Positions 1 through 5,673 of a DNA stretch of 5,673 nucleotides are shown one piece after another; position 1 is the first letter of the stretch; each line of letters starts with the position of its first letter. The notes beneath the pieces were generated by a model. It was not told the DNA's origin. It did not search any database and saw nothing but the letters and a program-made list of their open reading frames with translations. The stretch is from contig JAUWRZ010000162.1 of the NCBI GenBank assembly GCA_030610325.1, positions 1 through 5,673 of the forward strand. Reading direction: 5' to 3'. Source of the DNA: Sulfurimonadaceae bacterium. Lineage in GTDB: Bacteria > Campylobacterota > Campylobacteria > Campylobacterales > Sulfurimonadaceae. The translations under genes and the position numbers were made by a program.

Positions 1-307
1 GATGACGAGACGTATCCAGCGGGGACTGTCGCCATTCACGGCGGATAAGAACCATATGCATCACTTCCTTTATAATATGAAAGCGGATGTGAAGTTCACG
101 GTTATGCTGATCGTCTATGTGCAGTTAGCTTTCTCGATCATCGGTTATCAGCTGCATGAAGCAGATAACATGCTCTCGCTTATCTTGTTTGGGACACTCT
201 TCTTCATCTTCTTGAACCTCTTCGATCAGCGGATCAGAAAGCGTAGACGGAAAAAGGGGAAGTGGGTTGGCAGGAATAGGCGTGATTCTGATAAAGTAGA
301 GAAGTAG
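1..307 (+). CDS. C-terminal fragment of WecA/TagO-type polyprenyl-phosphate sugar-1-phosphate transferase (5' end outside window)
   Basis: The frame is open to the left edge and ends at TAG 305-307, so this is the last ~101 residues of a longer gene; the ATG at position 2 is probably internal. Enzymes of this family (MraY/WecA/TagO, glycosyltransferase family 4) are polytopic inner-membrane proteins that move a sugar-1-phosphate from a UDP-sugar to undecaprenyl phosphate, starting O-antigen, capsule or other surface glycan synthesis. The diagnostic part is RRIQRGLSPFTADKNHMHH (residues 3-21), which matches the cytoplasmic loop with the His-rich HxHH motif of the WecA branch. Two hydrophobic helices follow (about 30-51 and 57-74), then a strongly basic tail (RIRKRRRKKGK, from residue 77) likely on the cytoplasmic side. 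The catalytic Asp-rich loops lie upstream of the window, so the sugar specificity cannot be judged. The gene converges on malQ with only 13 bases between stop codons. Confidence 0.82.
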   Translation, partial: MTRRIQRGLSPFTADKNHMHHFLYNMKADVKFTVMLIVYVQLAFSIIGYQLHEADNMLSLILFGTLFFIFLNLFDQRIRKRRRKKGKWVGRNRRDSDKVEK

Positions 308-317
308 ACTTCTCTAC
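296..317. terminator. Perfect inverted repeat between convergent genes, probable bidirectional terminator
   Basis: GTAGAGAAG (296-304) and CTTCTCTAC (309-317) are exact reverse complements, giving a 9-bp stem with a 4-base loop (TAGA, 305-308). The left arm is formed by the last three sense codons of the WecA-like gene and the loop contains its TAG stop. On the minus strand the hairpin begins 3 bases after the malQ TGA stop and is followed by TTTATC, a short and weak U-rich stretch. On the plus strand no T-run follows, so intrinsic termination is more plausible for malQ; for the plus-strand gene it may only protect the mRNA 3' end. The position between two convergent stops is what a shared terminator would have. 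The stem is not GC-rich, which lowers confidence. Confidence 0.6.
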
Positions 318-320
318 AGA

Positions 321-1856
321 TCACACCTGCTCTTGAGCTTCTGCGGTGATATTAGTTCGCCCATAGAGTCGCGTTATCGCTAACAGATCTTCTGCTACAT
401 CGGTGGAGAGTGCCTCTTCGGAAAATCGCCACTGCCAGTTCCCACTTGACGTACCCGGTCGGTTCATACACGCCTCACTTCCGAGTCCAAGCAGGTCTTG
501 AAGCGGAAAGATCGCGATAGATGCGACTGATGAGAAGGCTGCTCGTATCATATCGCGGTGGATCATTGCACCATCCGTGTTTAGGTAACGCCGGGTGAAG
601 TCTTTTACCGTCTCGGGCTGCTGCTCCCACCATCCAACGACAGTGTCGTTATCATGGGTACCTGTGTAGATGACCTGATTGTGTTGATGATTGTGTGGCA
701 GGAACGAAGAGATGTTGAGCCCCTCCTCATCGACTGCCTCAAAACCAAATTGCAAGACGGCAAGTCCCGGAAAGCCAAGCTCTTCAAGCATCTGTGTCAC
801 ATCTTCGGTGATGACACCAAGGTCTTCCGCGATGATCGGTACATCACTGTCAAGTTCACTCGCTATAGTGTGAAACAGCTCTGTACCCGGGCCCTCTCTC
901 CATCTGCCGTTGATAGCTGTCTCCTCATCCGCAGGGATCTCCCAGTAACCGGCAAAACCTCTGAAGTGGTCTACACGGATATGGTCGAACATGGAAGCAA
1001 GCAGTTCAAAGCGTTTTACCCAGAAGGAGTACTTCTCTTTTTTGAGCTTTTTCCAGTCAAAGAGTGGATTGCCCCAGCGTTGTCCAGTCTCACTGAAGTA
1101 GTCAGGTGGTACCCCGGCGACTACTTTCGGCTGACCTTTTCTATCGAGCTGAAACCACTCAGGATGGCTCCAGACATCACTGGAGTCATGAGCGACAAAG
1201 ATCGGGATGTCACCAATGATCTCGATCCCCTGCTCAGTCGCATAGGTATGTAGTCGGTCCCACTGATCGAAAAAGAGAAACTGGATGAAGCGCTGTAGTT
1301 CTATCTCTTCGGCAAGCAGGGCTGAATATTTGGCAAGGGCTTTACGTCGACGCTTTATCAGCTCTGTTGGCCACTGAGTCCATGGTTGACTATGATGGTA
1401 CTCTTTGAGTGCGGCGAAGAGGACAAAATCTTCCAGCCACTGCTCGTGCTCTGTACAAAACCGCTCATATCGGGCTACGATCTCTATTGGACTCTCTGTC
1501 AGAAAGTTCTCATGGGCTTTTTTTAACAGGTCATGTTTATAGCTTATGACATTCGCAAAATCCACATGCTCAGTGGGAAACGCTTTTCTTAAGAGAGCAT
1601 CATCTTTTAAAAGACCGTCTGTGATAAGCAGGTCGGGACTGATAAGCATAGGGTTTCCCGCAAATGCGGAAAGCGACTGATAGGGAGAGTCACCGTATCC
1701 GGTCGGTCCCAGTGGAAGCATCTGCCAGACGCGCTGTCCTGATGTGTGAAGAAAGTCTATGAACTCATAGGCTCCGGGTCCAATATCACCTATCCCCCAA
1801 TCACCTGGAAGAGATGTAGGGTGGAGTAAGATACCGCTGGTACGTTGTGTTGTCAT
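321..1856 (-). CDS. malQ: 4-alpha-glucanotransferase (amylomaltase, GH77)
   Basis: This cytoplasmic enzyme transfers segments of alpha-1,4-glucan between chains, releasing glucose, in maltodextrin and glycogen metabolism. At 511 residues it has the compact amylomaltase length (Thermus type, about 500), without the N-terminal extension of E. coli MalQ (about 690). The N-terminus GILLHPTSLPGDWGIGDIG (8-26) is typical of GH77. All three catalytic carboxylates are present by family alignment from memory: nucleophile Asp296 in IRVDHFRG, acid/base Glu344 in IIAEDLG, and Asp402 in GTHDNDT. The substrate-binding loop GVPPDYFSETGQRWGNPLFDW region (248-268) and the C-terminal NRPGTSSGNWQWR block (465-477) are intact, so the gene looks functional. 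ATG at 1856 is supported by the start of homology at residue 8 and by TGAGG 10 bases upstream. It lies 56 bases after the AI-2E/PerM gene on the same strand. No other glycogen or maltodextrin gene is visible, so the pathway context is unknown. Confidence 0.97.
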   Translation of the reverse strand: MTTQRTSGILLHPTSLPGDWGIGDIGPGAYEFIDFLHTSGQRVWQMLPLGPTGYGDSPYQSLSAFAGNPMLISPDLLITDGLLKDDALLRKAFPTEHVDFANVISYKHDLLKKAHENFLTESPIEIVARYERFCTEHEQWLEDFVLFAALKEYHHSQPWTQWPTELIKRRRKALAKYSALLAEEIELQRFIQFLFFDQWDRLHTYATEQGIEIIGDIPIFVAHDSSDVWSHPEWFQLDRKGQPKVVAGVPPDYFSETGQRWGNPLFDWKKLKKEKYSFWVKRFELLASMFDHIRVDHFRGFAGYWEIPADEETAINGRWREGPGTELFHTIASELDSDVPIIAEDLGVITEDVTQMLEELGFPGLAVLQFGFEAVDEEGLNISSFLPHNHQHNQVIYTGTHDNDTVVGWWEQQPETVKDFTRRYLNTDGAMIHRDMIRAAFSSVASIAIFPLQDLLGLGSEACMNRPGTSSGNWQWRFSEEALSTDVAEDLLAITRLYGRTNITAEAQEQV

Positions 1857-1866
1857 GTATGTCTAG

Positions 1867-1871
1867 CCTCA
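1867..1871 (-). promoter_or_regulatory. Ribosome binding site of malQ
   Basis: On the minus strand TGAGG lies 10 bases before the ATG at 1856. This is a partial Shine-Dalgarno match with a slightly long spacer, so translation initiation may be moderate. Confidence 0.55.
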
Positions 1872-1901
1872 GTTGAAGGTGTTTTGTCCTAATGATCGCG
1901 T

Positions 1902-1907
1902 ATTATA
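1902..1907 (-). promoter_or_regulatory. Candidate -10 element (TATAAT) for malQ
   Basis: A consensus TATAAT stands on the minus strand 5 bases after the end of the AI-2E/PerM stop codon. It would place a transcription start near 1895 and give a leader of about 38 bases before malQ. At 16-18 bases upstream I find only GAAGAT, AGAAGA or AAGAAG, none resembling TTGACA, so a classical -35 is missing. Campylobacterota promoters often lack a conserved -35, which would excuse this if the organism belongs there. A consensus hexamer can also arise by chance in AT-rich spacer DNA. Confidence 0.45.
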
Positions 1908-1912
1908 CATAC

Positions 1913-3010
1913 TTAAAGCCTCCATCTTCTTTTGCGTCTCTTTTTAAGAGTAGGGTCATCATCGAGCCAGGCGGTAAAGAGTTTAAAGCCCAATGCCAAG
2001 ATCACGGAACCGACAAAGAGGCCGATGATCCCTGCGAGAATCAGACCGCCGATGGCACCAAGTAAGATGACCAGCATCGGGATGTCGACACCGCGACCGA
2101 GTAGCATCGGTTTTAAAAAGGCATCACTCATCGTGATGAGGATAGACCAGATCAAAAAGATCACAGCCGGAGCAGTACCTATATAGTAGAAGGCGTAAGC
2201 AGCGATCGGTACAAGGATCAACAAGAGTGGAAGCTGGATGATCGCTATGAAAAAGACCAGCAGTGAGAGTAGCCCTGCAGCAGGTATATCGATAGCTATC
2301 AAGCCCATGGCTGCGAGGATGGCCTGGATAAGTGCGATCCCCAGGACTCCCTGGACGACACTGCGGATGGTAGCCGCTGAGAGTACTGCCCAGTCCTGGC
2401 CGTTCTCACCGAAGACCCGTCTGGCTACGGTGTGCGAGGCTTTGATGCTGCCTTCACTGTTGGCCAGGAAGATACCGGCAATGATCAAGGCTGCGATGAA
2501 CTGTAGTACGCTGGTAAGCCCGCTTCCCAGCGCAGACAGGAGGGTCGCTCCGGCTGACTTTAGTTGAGGGGCATACTGTGCTATCACGCTTTCATGGTTG
2601 ACCGAAGCAAGAAACCATGTGCTGTCGAGTCGAGCTCCTATTATTGGTATGGTGGCGATGATGTCCGGAGGCGGCGGGATACGTAGTGACCCATCCTTAA
2701 GTGACTCTGATATCTCAGTCACGTTCTCTACCATCGATCCTGAGAGTATCACGGTAGGGACGATAAGCACGATAAGTGCGATGATCGTAAAAAGTGTCGC
2801 CGCGAGTGTACGACGGTTGCCGAGGAGATGCTCCAGTCTAAATATCAGTGGTGCGGCAGCGACAGCGATGATCACACCCCACAAGACCGGGATAAGAAAG
2901 GGCTGCATGATCAGGTAGGAGAGGGTGACCAGCACGAGGATCAGACCTATGCGTATGGAGGACTCGACGGCGTTCTTTACAAAGAGTTCGTCGGTCGTAT
3001 TATCTGCCAT
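1913..3010 (-). CDS. AI-2E/PerM family (UPF0118) inner-membrane transporter-like protein, YdiK-like
   Basis: This is a 365-residue polytopic membrane protein of the AI-2E transporter family (Pfam PF01594). Members include TqsA, linked to autoinducer-2 export, and PerM and YdiK of uncertain role; some relatives have been reported as Na+/H+ antiporters, so the substrate cannot be named. Hydrophobic segments appear at about 20-38, 39-55, 67-90, 155-183, 215-238, 243-270, 272-297 and 310-342. A soluble, probably periplasmic, stretch with a PPPP run lies at about 92-150. The best family signature is at 294-345: SDAFLKPMLLGRGVDIPMLV followed by a Gly-rich helix (GAIGGLILAGIIGLFVG). A Ser (336) sits where YdiK-like relatives usually have Pro in GP(V)xLA. 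The C-terminus is very basic (KKRRKRRWRL, 356-365). ATG 3010 is backed by AGAGG 6 bases upstream. It lies 74 bases after the barrel gene and 56 before malQ, so co-transcription is possible. Confidence 0.9.
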   Translation of the reverse strand: MADNTTDELFVKNAVESSIRIGLILVLVTLSYLIMQPFLIPVLWGVIIAVAAAPLIFRLEHLLGNRRTLAATLFTIIALIVLIVPTVILSGSMVENVTEISESLKDGSLRIPPPPDIIATIPIIGARLDSTWFLASVNHESVIAQYAPQLKSAGATLLSALGSGLTSVLQFIAALIIAGIFLANSEGSIKASHTVARRVFGENGQDWAVLSAATIRSVVQGVLGIALIQAILAAMGLIAIDIPAAGLLSLLVFFIAIIQLPLLLILVPIAAYAFYYIGTAPAVIFLIWSILITMSDAFLKPMLLGRGVDIPMLVILLGAIGGLILAGIIGLFVGSVILALGFKLFTAWLDDDPTLKKRRKRRWRL

Positions 3011-3016
3011 CGTAGA

Positions 3017-3021
3017 CCTCT
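3017..3021 (-). promoter_or_regulatory. Ribosome binding site of the AI-2E/PerM gene
   Basis: On the minus strand AGAGG precedes the ATG at 3010 by 6 bases, a good Shine-Dalgarno match and spacing that fixes this start codon. Confidence 0.7.
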
Positions 3022-3051
3022 GTATTGCTTGGTGTTCTCATCTGTTTTCCT

Positions 3052-3076
3052 ATTATTGATAGATCGCTCTTATCTG
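3052..3076 (-). promoter_or_regulatory. Weak promoter candidate upstream of the AI-2E/PerM gene
   Basis: In the 74-base gap the minus strand carries AATAAT (3052-3057, 5 of 6 matches to a -10) with the -35-like ATGACC 18 bases further upstream (4 of 6 matches to TTGACA), next to the end of the barrel gene. The match is weak, and the gene could equally be read through from the barrel gene; no clear terminator hairpin separates the two. Confidence 0.22.
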
Positions 3077-3084
3077 GTCATGTC

Positions 3085-4449
3085 CTAAAACGGCTGTTGT
3101 ATCATCACCCACATCGTCGAACCTTCGTCACCAAAAGCCATCTCAAAACGAATAGGCATCTTTGCAGCCAGTGCGCGGACACTGAAGCCGACATCATACT
3201 TCATATCACTTAGCAGGGTCCCGACATCATACTCTGGTGCGACACGTCCAGCTTCCGCGAAGAGGACGGTCTGAAACCAGTCGATGGGGATAGGGTTCCA
3301 CTTTTGGTCACGCATTGGATTTAGTGAGGGGATGATACGGTACTCGGCTGCAAAATAGATAGCAGCCTTATCACTGAAACGGTTGGAGTCATAGGCCCGC
3401 ATACGGTTCCATCCGCCCAGGCGAGCTCCCTCCCACATCGGCGGTTGATGGGCATCAAAGATAGCATCCGGATTGGCAGGGTCAAACTTTTTAGACTTAT
3501 CCCAAGAGGGTGAGTACGCTGTCCAGCTGTTGAGTGCGATGACGTTCTGACGTGTCCAGCTAAGGTTGTCAAACTCAAAATAGTGCGAATATCCAGCTTC
3601 AAGTGAGCTCCAGCTCTGGGTAGAGTTAGCCCAGCCAAAGTCACTGGAAAACTTGGTCATAAAACTGTAACCTCTTGATGGATTGTCCGGATAGTCTGTG
3701 TTGTCATGTTCGAGATAAAGCCTTAGACCATTGGTATTGACACTTGGCTCCTCTATCAGTTTATCTGCCGTCCACTTTGTGTAGAAGAGTTCGGTGCCGA
3801 AGATGGTCTGACCTGTCACAAAAGGTGCACCGCCACCGACATCGTCACGGTTGACCGGGATACCGCGTCGCATCTTGATGACCGGCAGGACCTCATCTTT
3901 ACTCTCACCCAAAGGAAGGACGTAACGAAAGTCGACCTTCATCCAGTTATTGTAGCCTTGTGTCTGAAACGGTGTCAGCTCCCTTGGATCATCAGACTCC
4001 ACATCTTTTTTGGAGTCGTGACTTCCATCAAGATAGAGGCGCTGGTTTGGATAGTAAGCGTAGGAACCGAGCATAGTAAGAAACATACGTTTGGAAAAAG
4101 AGGGTCTATAACCGCTTATGCCGAGAAAGGCACCACTTGTACGTGCTTCATCATCTTTGATGTTCTGTTCATCATAGAACTTCTGCACCTCCTGACTCTC
4201 ACTGACAAAGGCACTGGCGACAATAGTCATCTGCGGCTGGAAGAAGCCGTTGAAGATACCGACGAGACCGGTAGTAAAACCCATGCTCTCAGAGCTAAAT
4301 ACGTAAGGAAGGGCTATCCAGGAGGATTGCTTCTTGGAGGCATTGATATCTTCTACGATAAACTCACTTGCTCCCAAAGAGAGAGGAAGCAGAGTGATGA
4401 GTAGAACTGCGGTCGATCTACTCACATGATCGATGTGCTTTTTGAGCAT
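3085..4449 (-). CDS. Omp85/BamA-TamA family outer-membrane beta-barrel protein lacking POTRA domains
   Basis: A 454-residue secreted barrel protein (ATG start numbering). The N-terminus has Lys residues, a hydrophobic stretch (about 14-25) and LGA ending at residue 27, a likely signal peptidase I site before SEF. Barrel-like sequence starts almost at once (WIALPYVFSSESMGFTTG, 44-61), leaving no room for POTRA domains. Family signs are DNTDYPDNPSRGYSF (249-263), the loop-6 region LGGWNRMRAY (344-353) followed by YFAAEYR, the late strand LFAEAGRVAPEYD, KYDVGFSVRALA, and a terminal Phe, the usual recognition signal for the BAM machinery. In the loop-6 motif the Arg is kept but the Gly of the usual RGF/RGY is Ala. 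Full BamA (about 800 residues) and TamA (about 580) are longer; this is a barrel-only member. I prefer ATG 4449 over the in-frame GTG codons at 4455 and 4452, because AAAGG lies 6 bases before ATG and it overlaps the cti stop as TGATG. The function is unknown; the pairing with cti suggests an envelope-lipid role. Confidence 0.87.
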   Translation of the reverse strand: MLKKHIDHVSRSTAVLLITLLPLSLGASEFIVEDINASKKQSSWIALPYVFSSESMGFTTGLVGIFNGFFQPQMTIVASAFVSESQEVQKFYDEQNIKDDEARTSGAFLGISGYRPSFSKRMFLTMLGSYAYYPNQRLYLDGSHDSKKDVESDDPRELTPFQTQGYNNWMKVDFRYVLPLGESKDEVLPVIKMRRGIPVNRDDVGGGAPFVTGQTIFGTELFYTKWTADKLIEEPSVNTNGLRLYLEHDNTDYPDNPSRGYSFMTKFSSDFGWANSTQSWSSLEAGYSHYFEFDNLSWTRQNVIALNSWTAYSPSWDKSKKFDPANPDAIFDAHQPPMWEGARLGGWNRMRAYDSNRFSDKAAIYFAAEYRIIPSLNPMRDQKWNPIPIDWFQTVLFAEAGRVAPEYDVGTLLSDMKYDVGFSVRALAAKMPIRFEMAFGDEGSTMWVMIQQPF

Positions 4450-5673
4450 CACCACCCTTTACGGTAGTAGCGGTTAAGGTCATATAGACCTGCCTGTAGG
4501 GGGTCAGTGTCATTTAGATGCTTCTGAAACCAGTCGTGAGTCTCCCAAAAGTCCTCATCAGAGCGACTGGTGAAATATTTTTTGATCTTCTTATCATAAG
4601 CCTTACTGCCATCAAAGTTTGCTATCAGATCAAAGAAGTCTGGCAGGTCTTTATAGTGTATCTGTCCAAAAGCGTTCGGATAAGAGCCTATGGAGTAGGG
4701 GACGAAGTCTATCGTGTCTTTTGTACTGTCACGCTGGTCTTCACCATTGAAGAGCGATTTGACATTGTCATGCCATCGGTTGATCACCAGTGATGTGACA
4801 TAGTCCTTCCCATCAGGCATGATGATACGAAGATGCATCAGATTGATGCCCTCATCGACGACATGAGTTATAAAGCCAGTTCCCGGTGCAGTCAGAGATC
4901 GTGCACCATCTTTTATCTCTTCGACACTATTGAAGTGTTTTGGCATCTTTGGCGGCTCTTGCCCTTCACTGTAGTAGTTGATATCATCAAAACTTATCTT
5001 GGTCTCTTTAAGGATGTGTTCGTTGACTACCTGCTCGATAAACTCACCTCTTGGGTGTTGGGAGGTAAAGTCGATCTTTGTGCCACGCTTGAAGATGTTC
5101 TTCTTACGCTTTTGCATAGCGCTATCGCCGATGTACCATGACTTAAACATCGGAAGACGTGCCTCTTTTGGCATATAAGAGAGAAAGTTGGCTTCTCCTT
5201 CGATGCGAAGAAAATCCATATAGCGTCTGATGTTTGTCTGATGTGAGACATTGCCATAGATGTCATAACCGGCTACGAGGGCGTAGTAGATACGCTCAAA
5301 CTGAGGATAGTCGATCACCCACGCGGTACGGGGAAGCTCTCCGACTACCCCACGCTGTACTGAAGCACTGTTGAAGTGACGGTAGACGGTCAGCAGTGGA
5401 GCATCCTCGGCACTTTCGCCTTTCCAGATCCCTTCAAGGCCAAGACCATCGGGGTAGGTCTCATCATAGAGTGCCTGTTTGGCATTGAAATAAGCGCGAT
5501 ATTTCTTGCGGTATTCGTCACTGAAGGTCTTCCAGACAGCTCGGTTGTTGGTCTCAATAGGCATCTTGAGATTGCTTGCCTGTCGCATCAGAAAACCTGG
5601 CTGTTGGACTGAGAGCTCATATTCAGGGTCTTGGAACATCACCCAGAAGTGGTCGTGGATGACATTGAGCGCC
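4449..5673 (-). CDS. cti: Fatty acid cis/trans isomerase, C-terminal half (5' end outside window)
   Basis: Cti (Pfam PF06934) is a periplasmic, c-type-heme enzyme that converts cis to trans double bonds in membrane fatty acids, stiffening the membrane under solvent, heat or toxic stress. The visible ~408 codons are the C-terminal half of a protein usually about 750-800 residues long. The frame is open to the right edge: before the GTG at 5642 it reads ALNVIHDHFW, so that GTG is not the start. The strongest family block is at about 5193-5336: LPRTAWVIDYPQFERIYY, then ALVAGYDIYGNVSHQ and RRYMDFLRIEGE. Further on, MHLRIIMPDGKDYVTSLVINR and FVPYSIGSYPNAFGQ resemble the family C-terminus. The heme-binding CxxCH and signal peptide, expected near the N-terminus, are outside the window. 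No frameshift or stop interrupts the part seen. It ends at TGA 4451-4449, overlapping the start of the barrel gene by one base. Confidence 0.9.
   Translation of the reverse strand, partial: ALNVIHDHFWVMFQDPEYELSVQQPGFLMRQASNLKMPIETNNRAVWKTFSDEYRKKYRAYFNAKQALYDETYPDGLGLEGIWKGESAEDAPLLTVYRHFNSASVQRGVVGELPRTAWVIDYPQFERIYYALVAGYDIYGNVSHQTNIRRYMDFLRIEGEANFLSYMPKEARLPMFKSWYIGDSAMQKRKKNIFKRGTKIDFTSQHPRGEFIEQVVNEHILKETKISFDDINYYSEGQEPPKMPKHFNSVEEIKDGARSLTAPGTGFITHVVDEGINLMHLRIIMPDGKDYVTSLVINRWHDNVKSLFNGEDQRDSTKDTIDFVPYSIGSYPNAFGQIHYKDLPDFFDLIANFDGSKAYDKKIKKYFTSRSDEDFWETHDWFQKHLNDTDPLQAGLYDLNRYYRKGW
4456..4460 (-). promoter_or_regulatory. Ribosome binding site of the Omp85-type barrel gene, inside the end of cti
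   Basis: AAAGG on the minus strand, within the codons for the final Lys-Gly of Cti, is 6 bases before ATG 4449. It decides the start of the barrel gene in favour of ATG 4449 rather than the GTG codons at 4455 or 4452, which lie next to or within this site. Confidence 0.65.

Noticed and set aside
654..1253. A 199-codon open frame on the plus strand, antisense to malQ
   Set aside because: It lies wholly within malQ, which has intact catalytic motifs over the same bases. The translation shows no recognisable family and no clear ribosome binding site; it is a shadow frame.
1857..1912. Inverted repeat GTATGT / ACATAC at the two ends of the gap between the AI-2E/PerM gene and malQ
   Set aside because: Only 6 bp with a 44-base interior, which is easily chance in AT-rich sequence; too weak to call an operator or hairpin.
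3050..3070. Possible GATA/TATC hairpin in the gap after the barrel gene
   Set aside because: Only 4 paired bases and no T-run; not a credible terminator.
3958..4404. A 148-codon open frame on the plus strand, antisense to the barrel gene
   Set aside because: It is fully covered by the well-supported Omp85-type gene and its translation resembles no protein family I know.
5640..5642. GTG at 5642 as the start of the isomerase gene
   Set aside because: The frame stays open to the window edge with plausible protein sequence (ALNVIHDHFW), and the Cti family is about twice this length, so the gene begins outside the window.
1..5673. Mobile element, phage, CRISPR or defence system
   Set aside because: No transposase, integrase, direct-repeat array, tRNA boundary or toxin-antitoxin-like gene could be seen on either strand; the window reads as ordinary chromosomal genes.

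Overview
The window holds five protein-coding genes and almost no free DNA. One partial gene on the plus strand converges on a run of four minus-strand genes. Read in the direction of transcription (right to left), that run encodes: the C-terminal half of a fatty acid cis/trans isomerase (Cti); a short Omp85/BamA-type outer-membrane beta-barrel without POTRA domains; an AI-2E/PerM-family (UPF0118) inner-membrane protein; and a 4-alpha-glucanotransferase (MalQ, GH77). The plus-strand fragment at the left edge is the C-terminal end of a WecA/TagO-type polyprenyl-phosphate sugar-1-phosphate transferase.

Layout: 1-307, C-terminus of the WecA-like enzyme (+). 296-317, a perfect inverted repeat lying between the convergent genes, probably a shared terminator. 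321-1856, malQ (-). 1857-1912, a short gap with a TATAAT element and ribosome binding site for malQ. 1913-3010, the AI-2E/PerM protein (-). 3011-3084, a gap with a good ribosome binding site and only a weak promoter candidate. 3085-4449, the outer-membrane barrel (-). 4449-5673, cti (-), which runs off the right edge. No gene-free stretch exceeds 75 bases. I see no tRNA, rRNA, CRISPR array, insertion sequence or phage gene.

Organism: an outer-membrane protein with a signal peptide and a terminal Phe, plus Cti, shows a Gram-negative bacterium. Cti is known mainly from Gammaproteobacteria (Pseudomonas, Vibrio, Methylococcus). The WecA-like tail and general gene style remind me of sulfur-oxidising Campylobacterota (Sulfurovum/Sulfurimonas type), and the malQ -10 element without a recognisable -35 would fit that group. 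This assignment is tentative.

How the genes may work together: the firm link is between cti and the barrel gene, whose stop and start overlap (TGATG), so the two are probably translationally coupled. Cti changes cis to trans double bonds in membrane fatty acids from the periplasm. A co-translated lone Omp85 barrel suggests a joint envelope or lipid-adaptation role, but that is inference. The AI-2E/PerM protein may be co-transcribed with this pair. MalQ, an alpha-glucan enzyme, has no visible functional tie to its neighbours and may have its own promoter.
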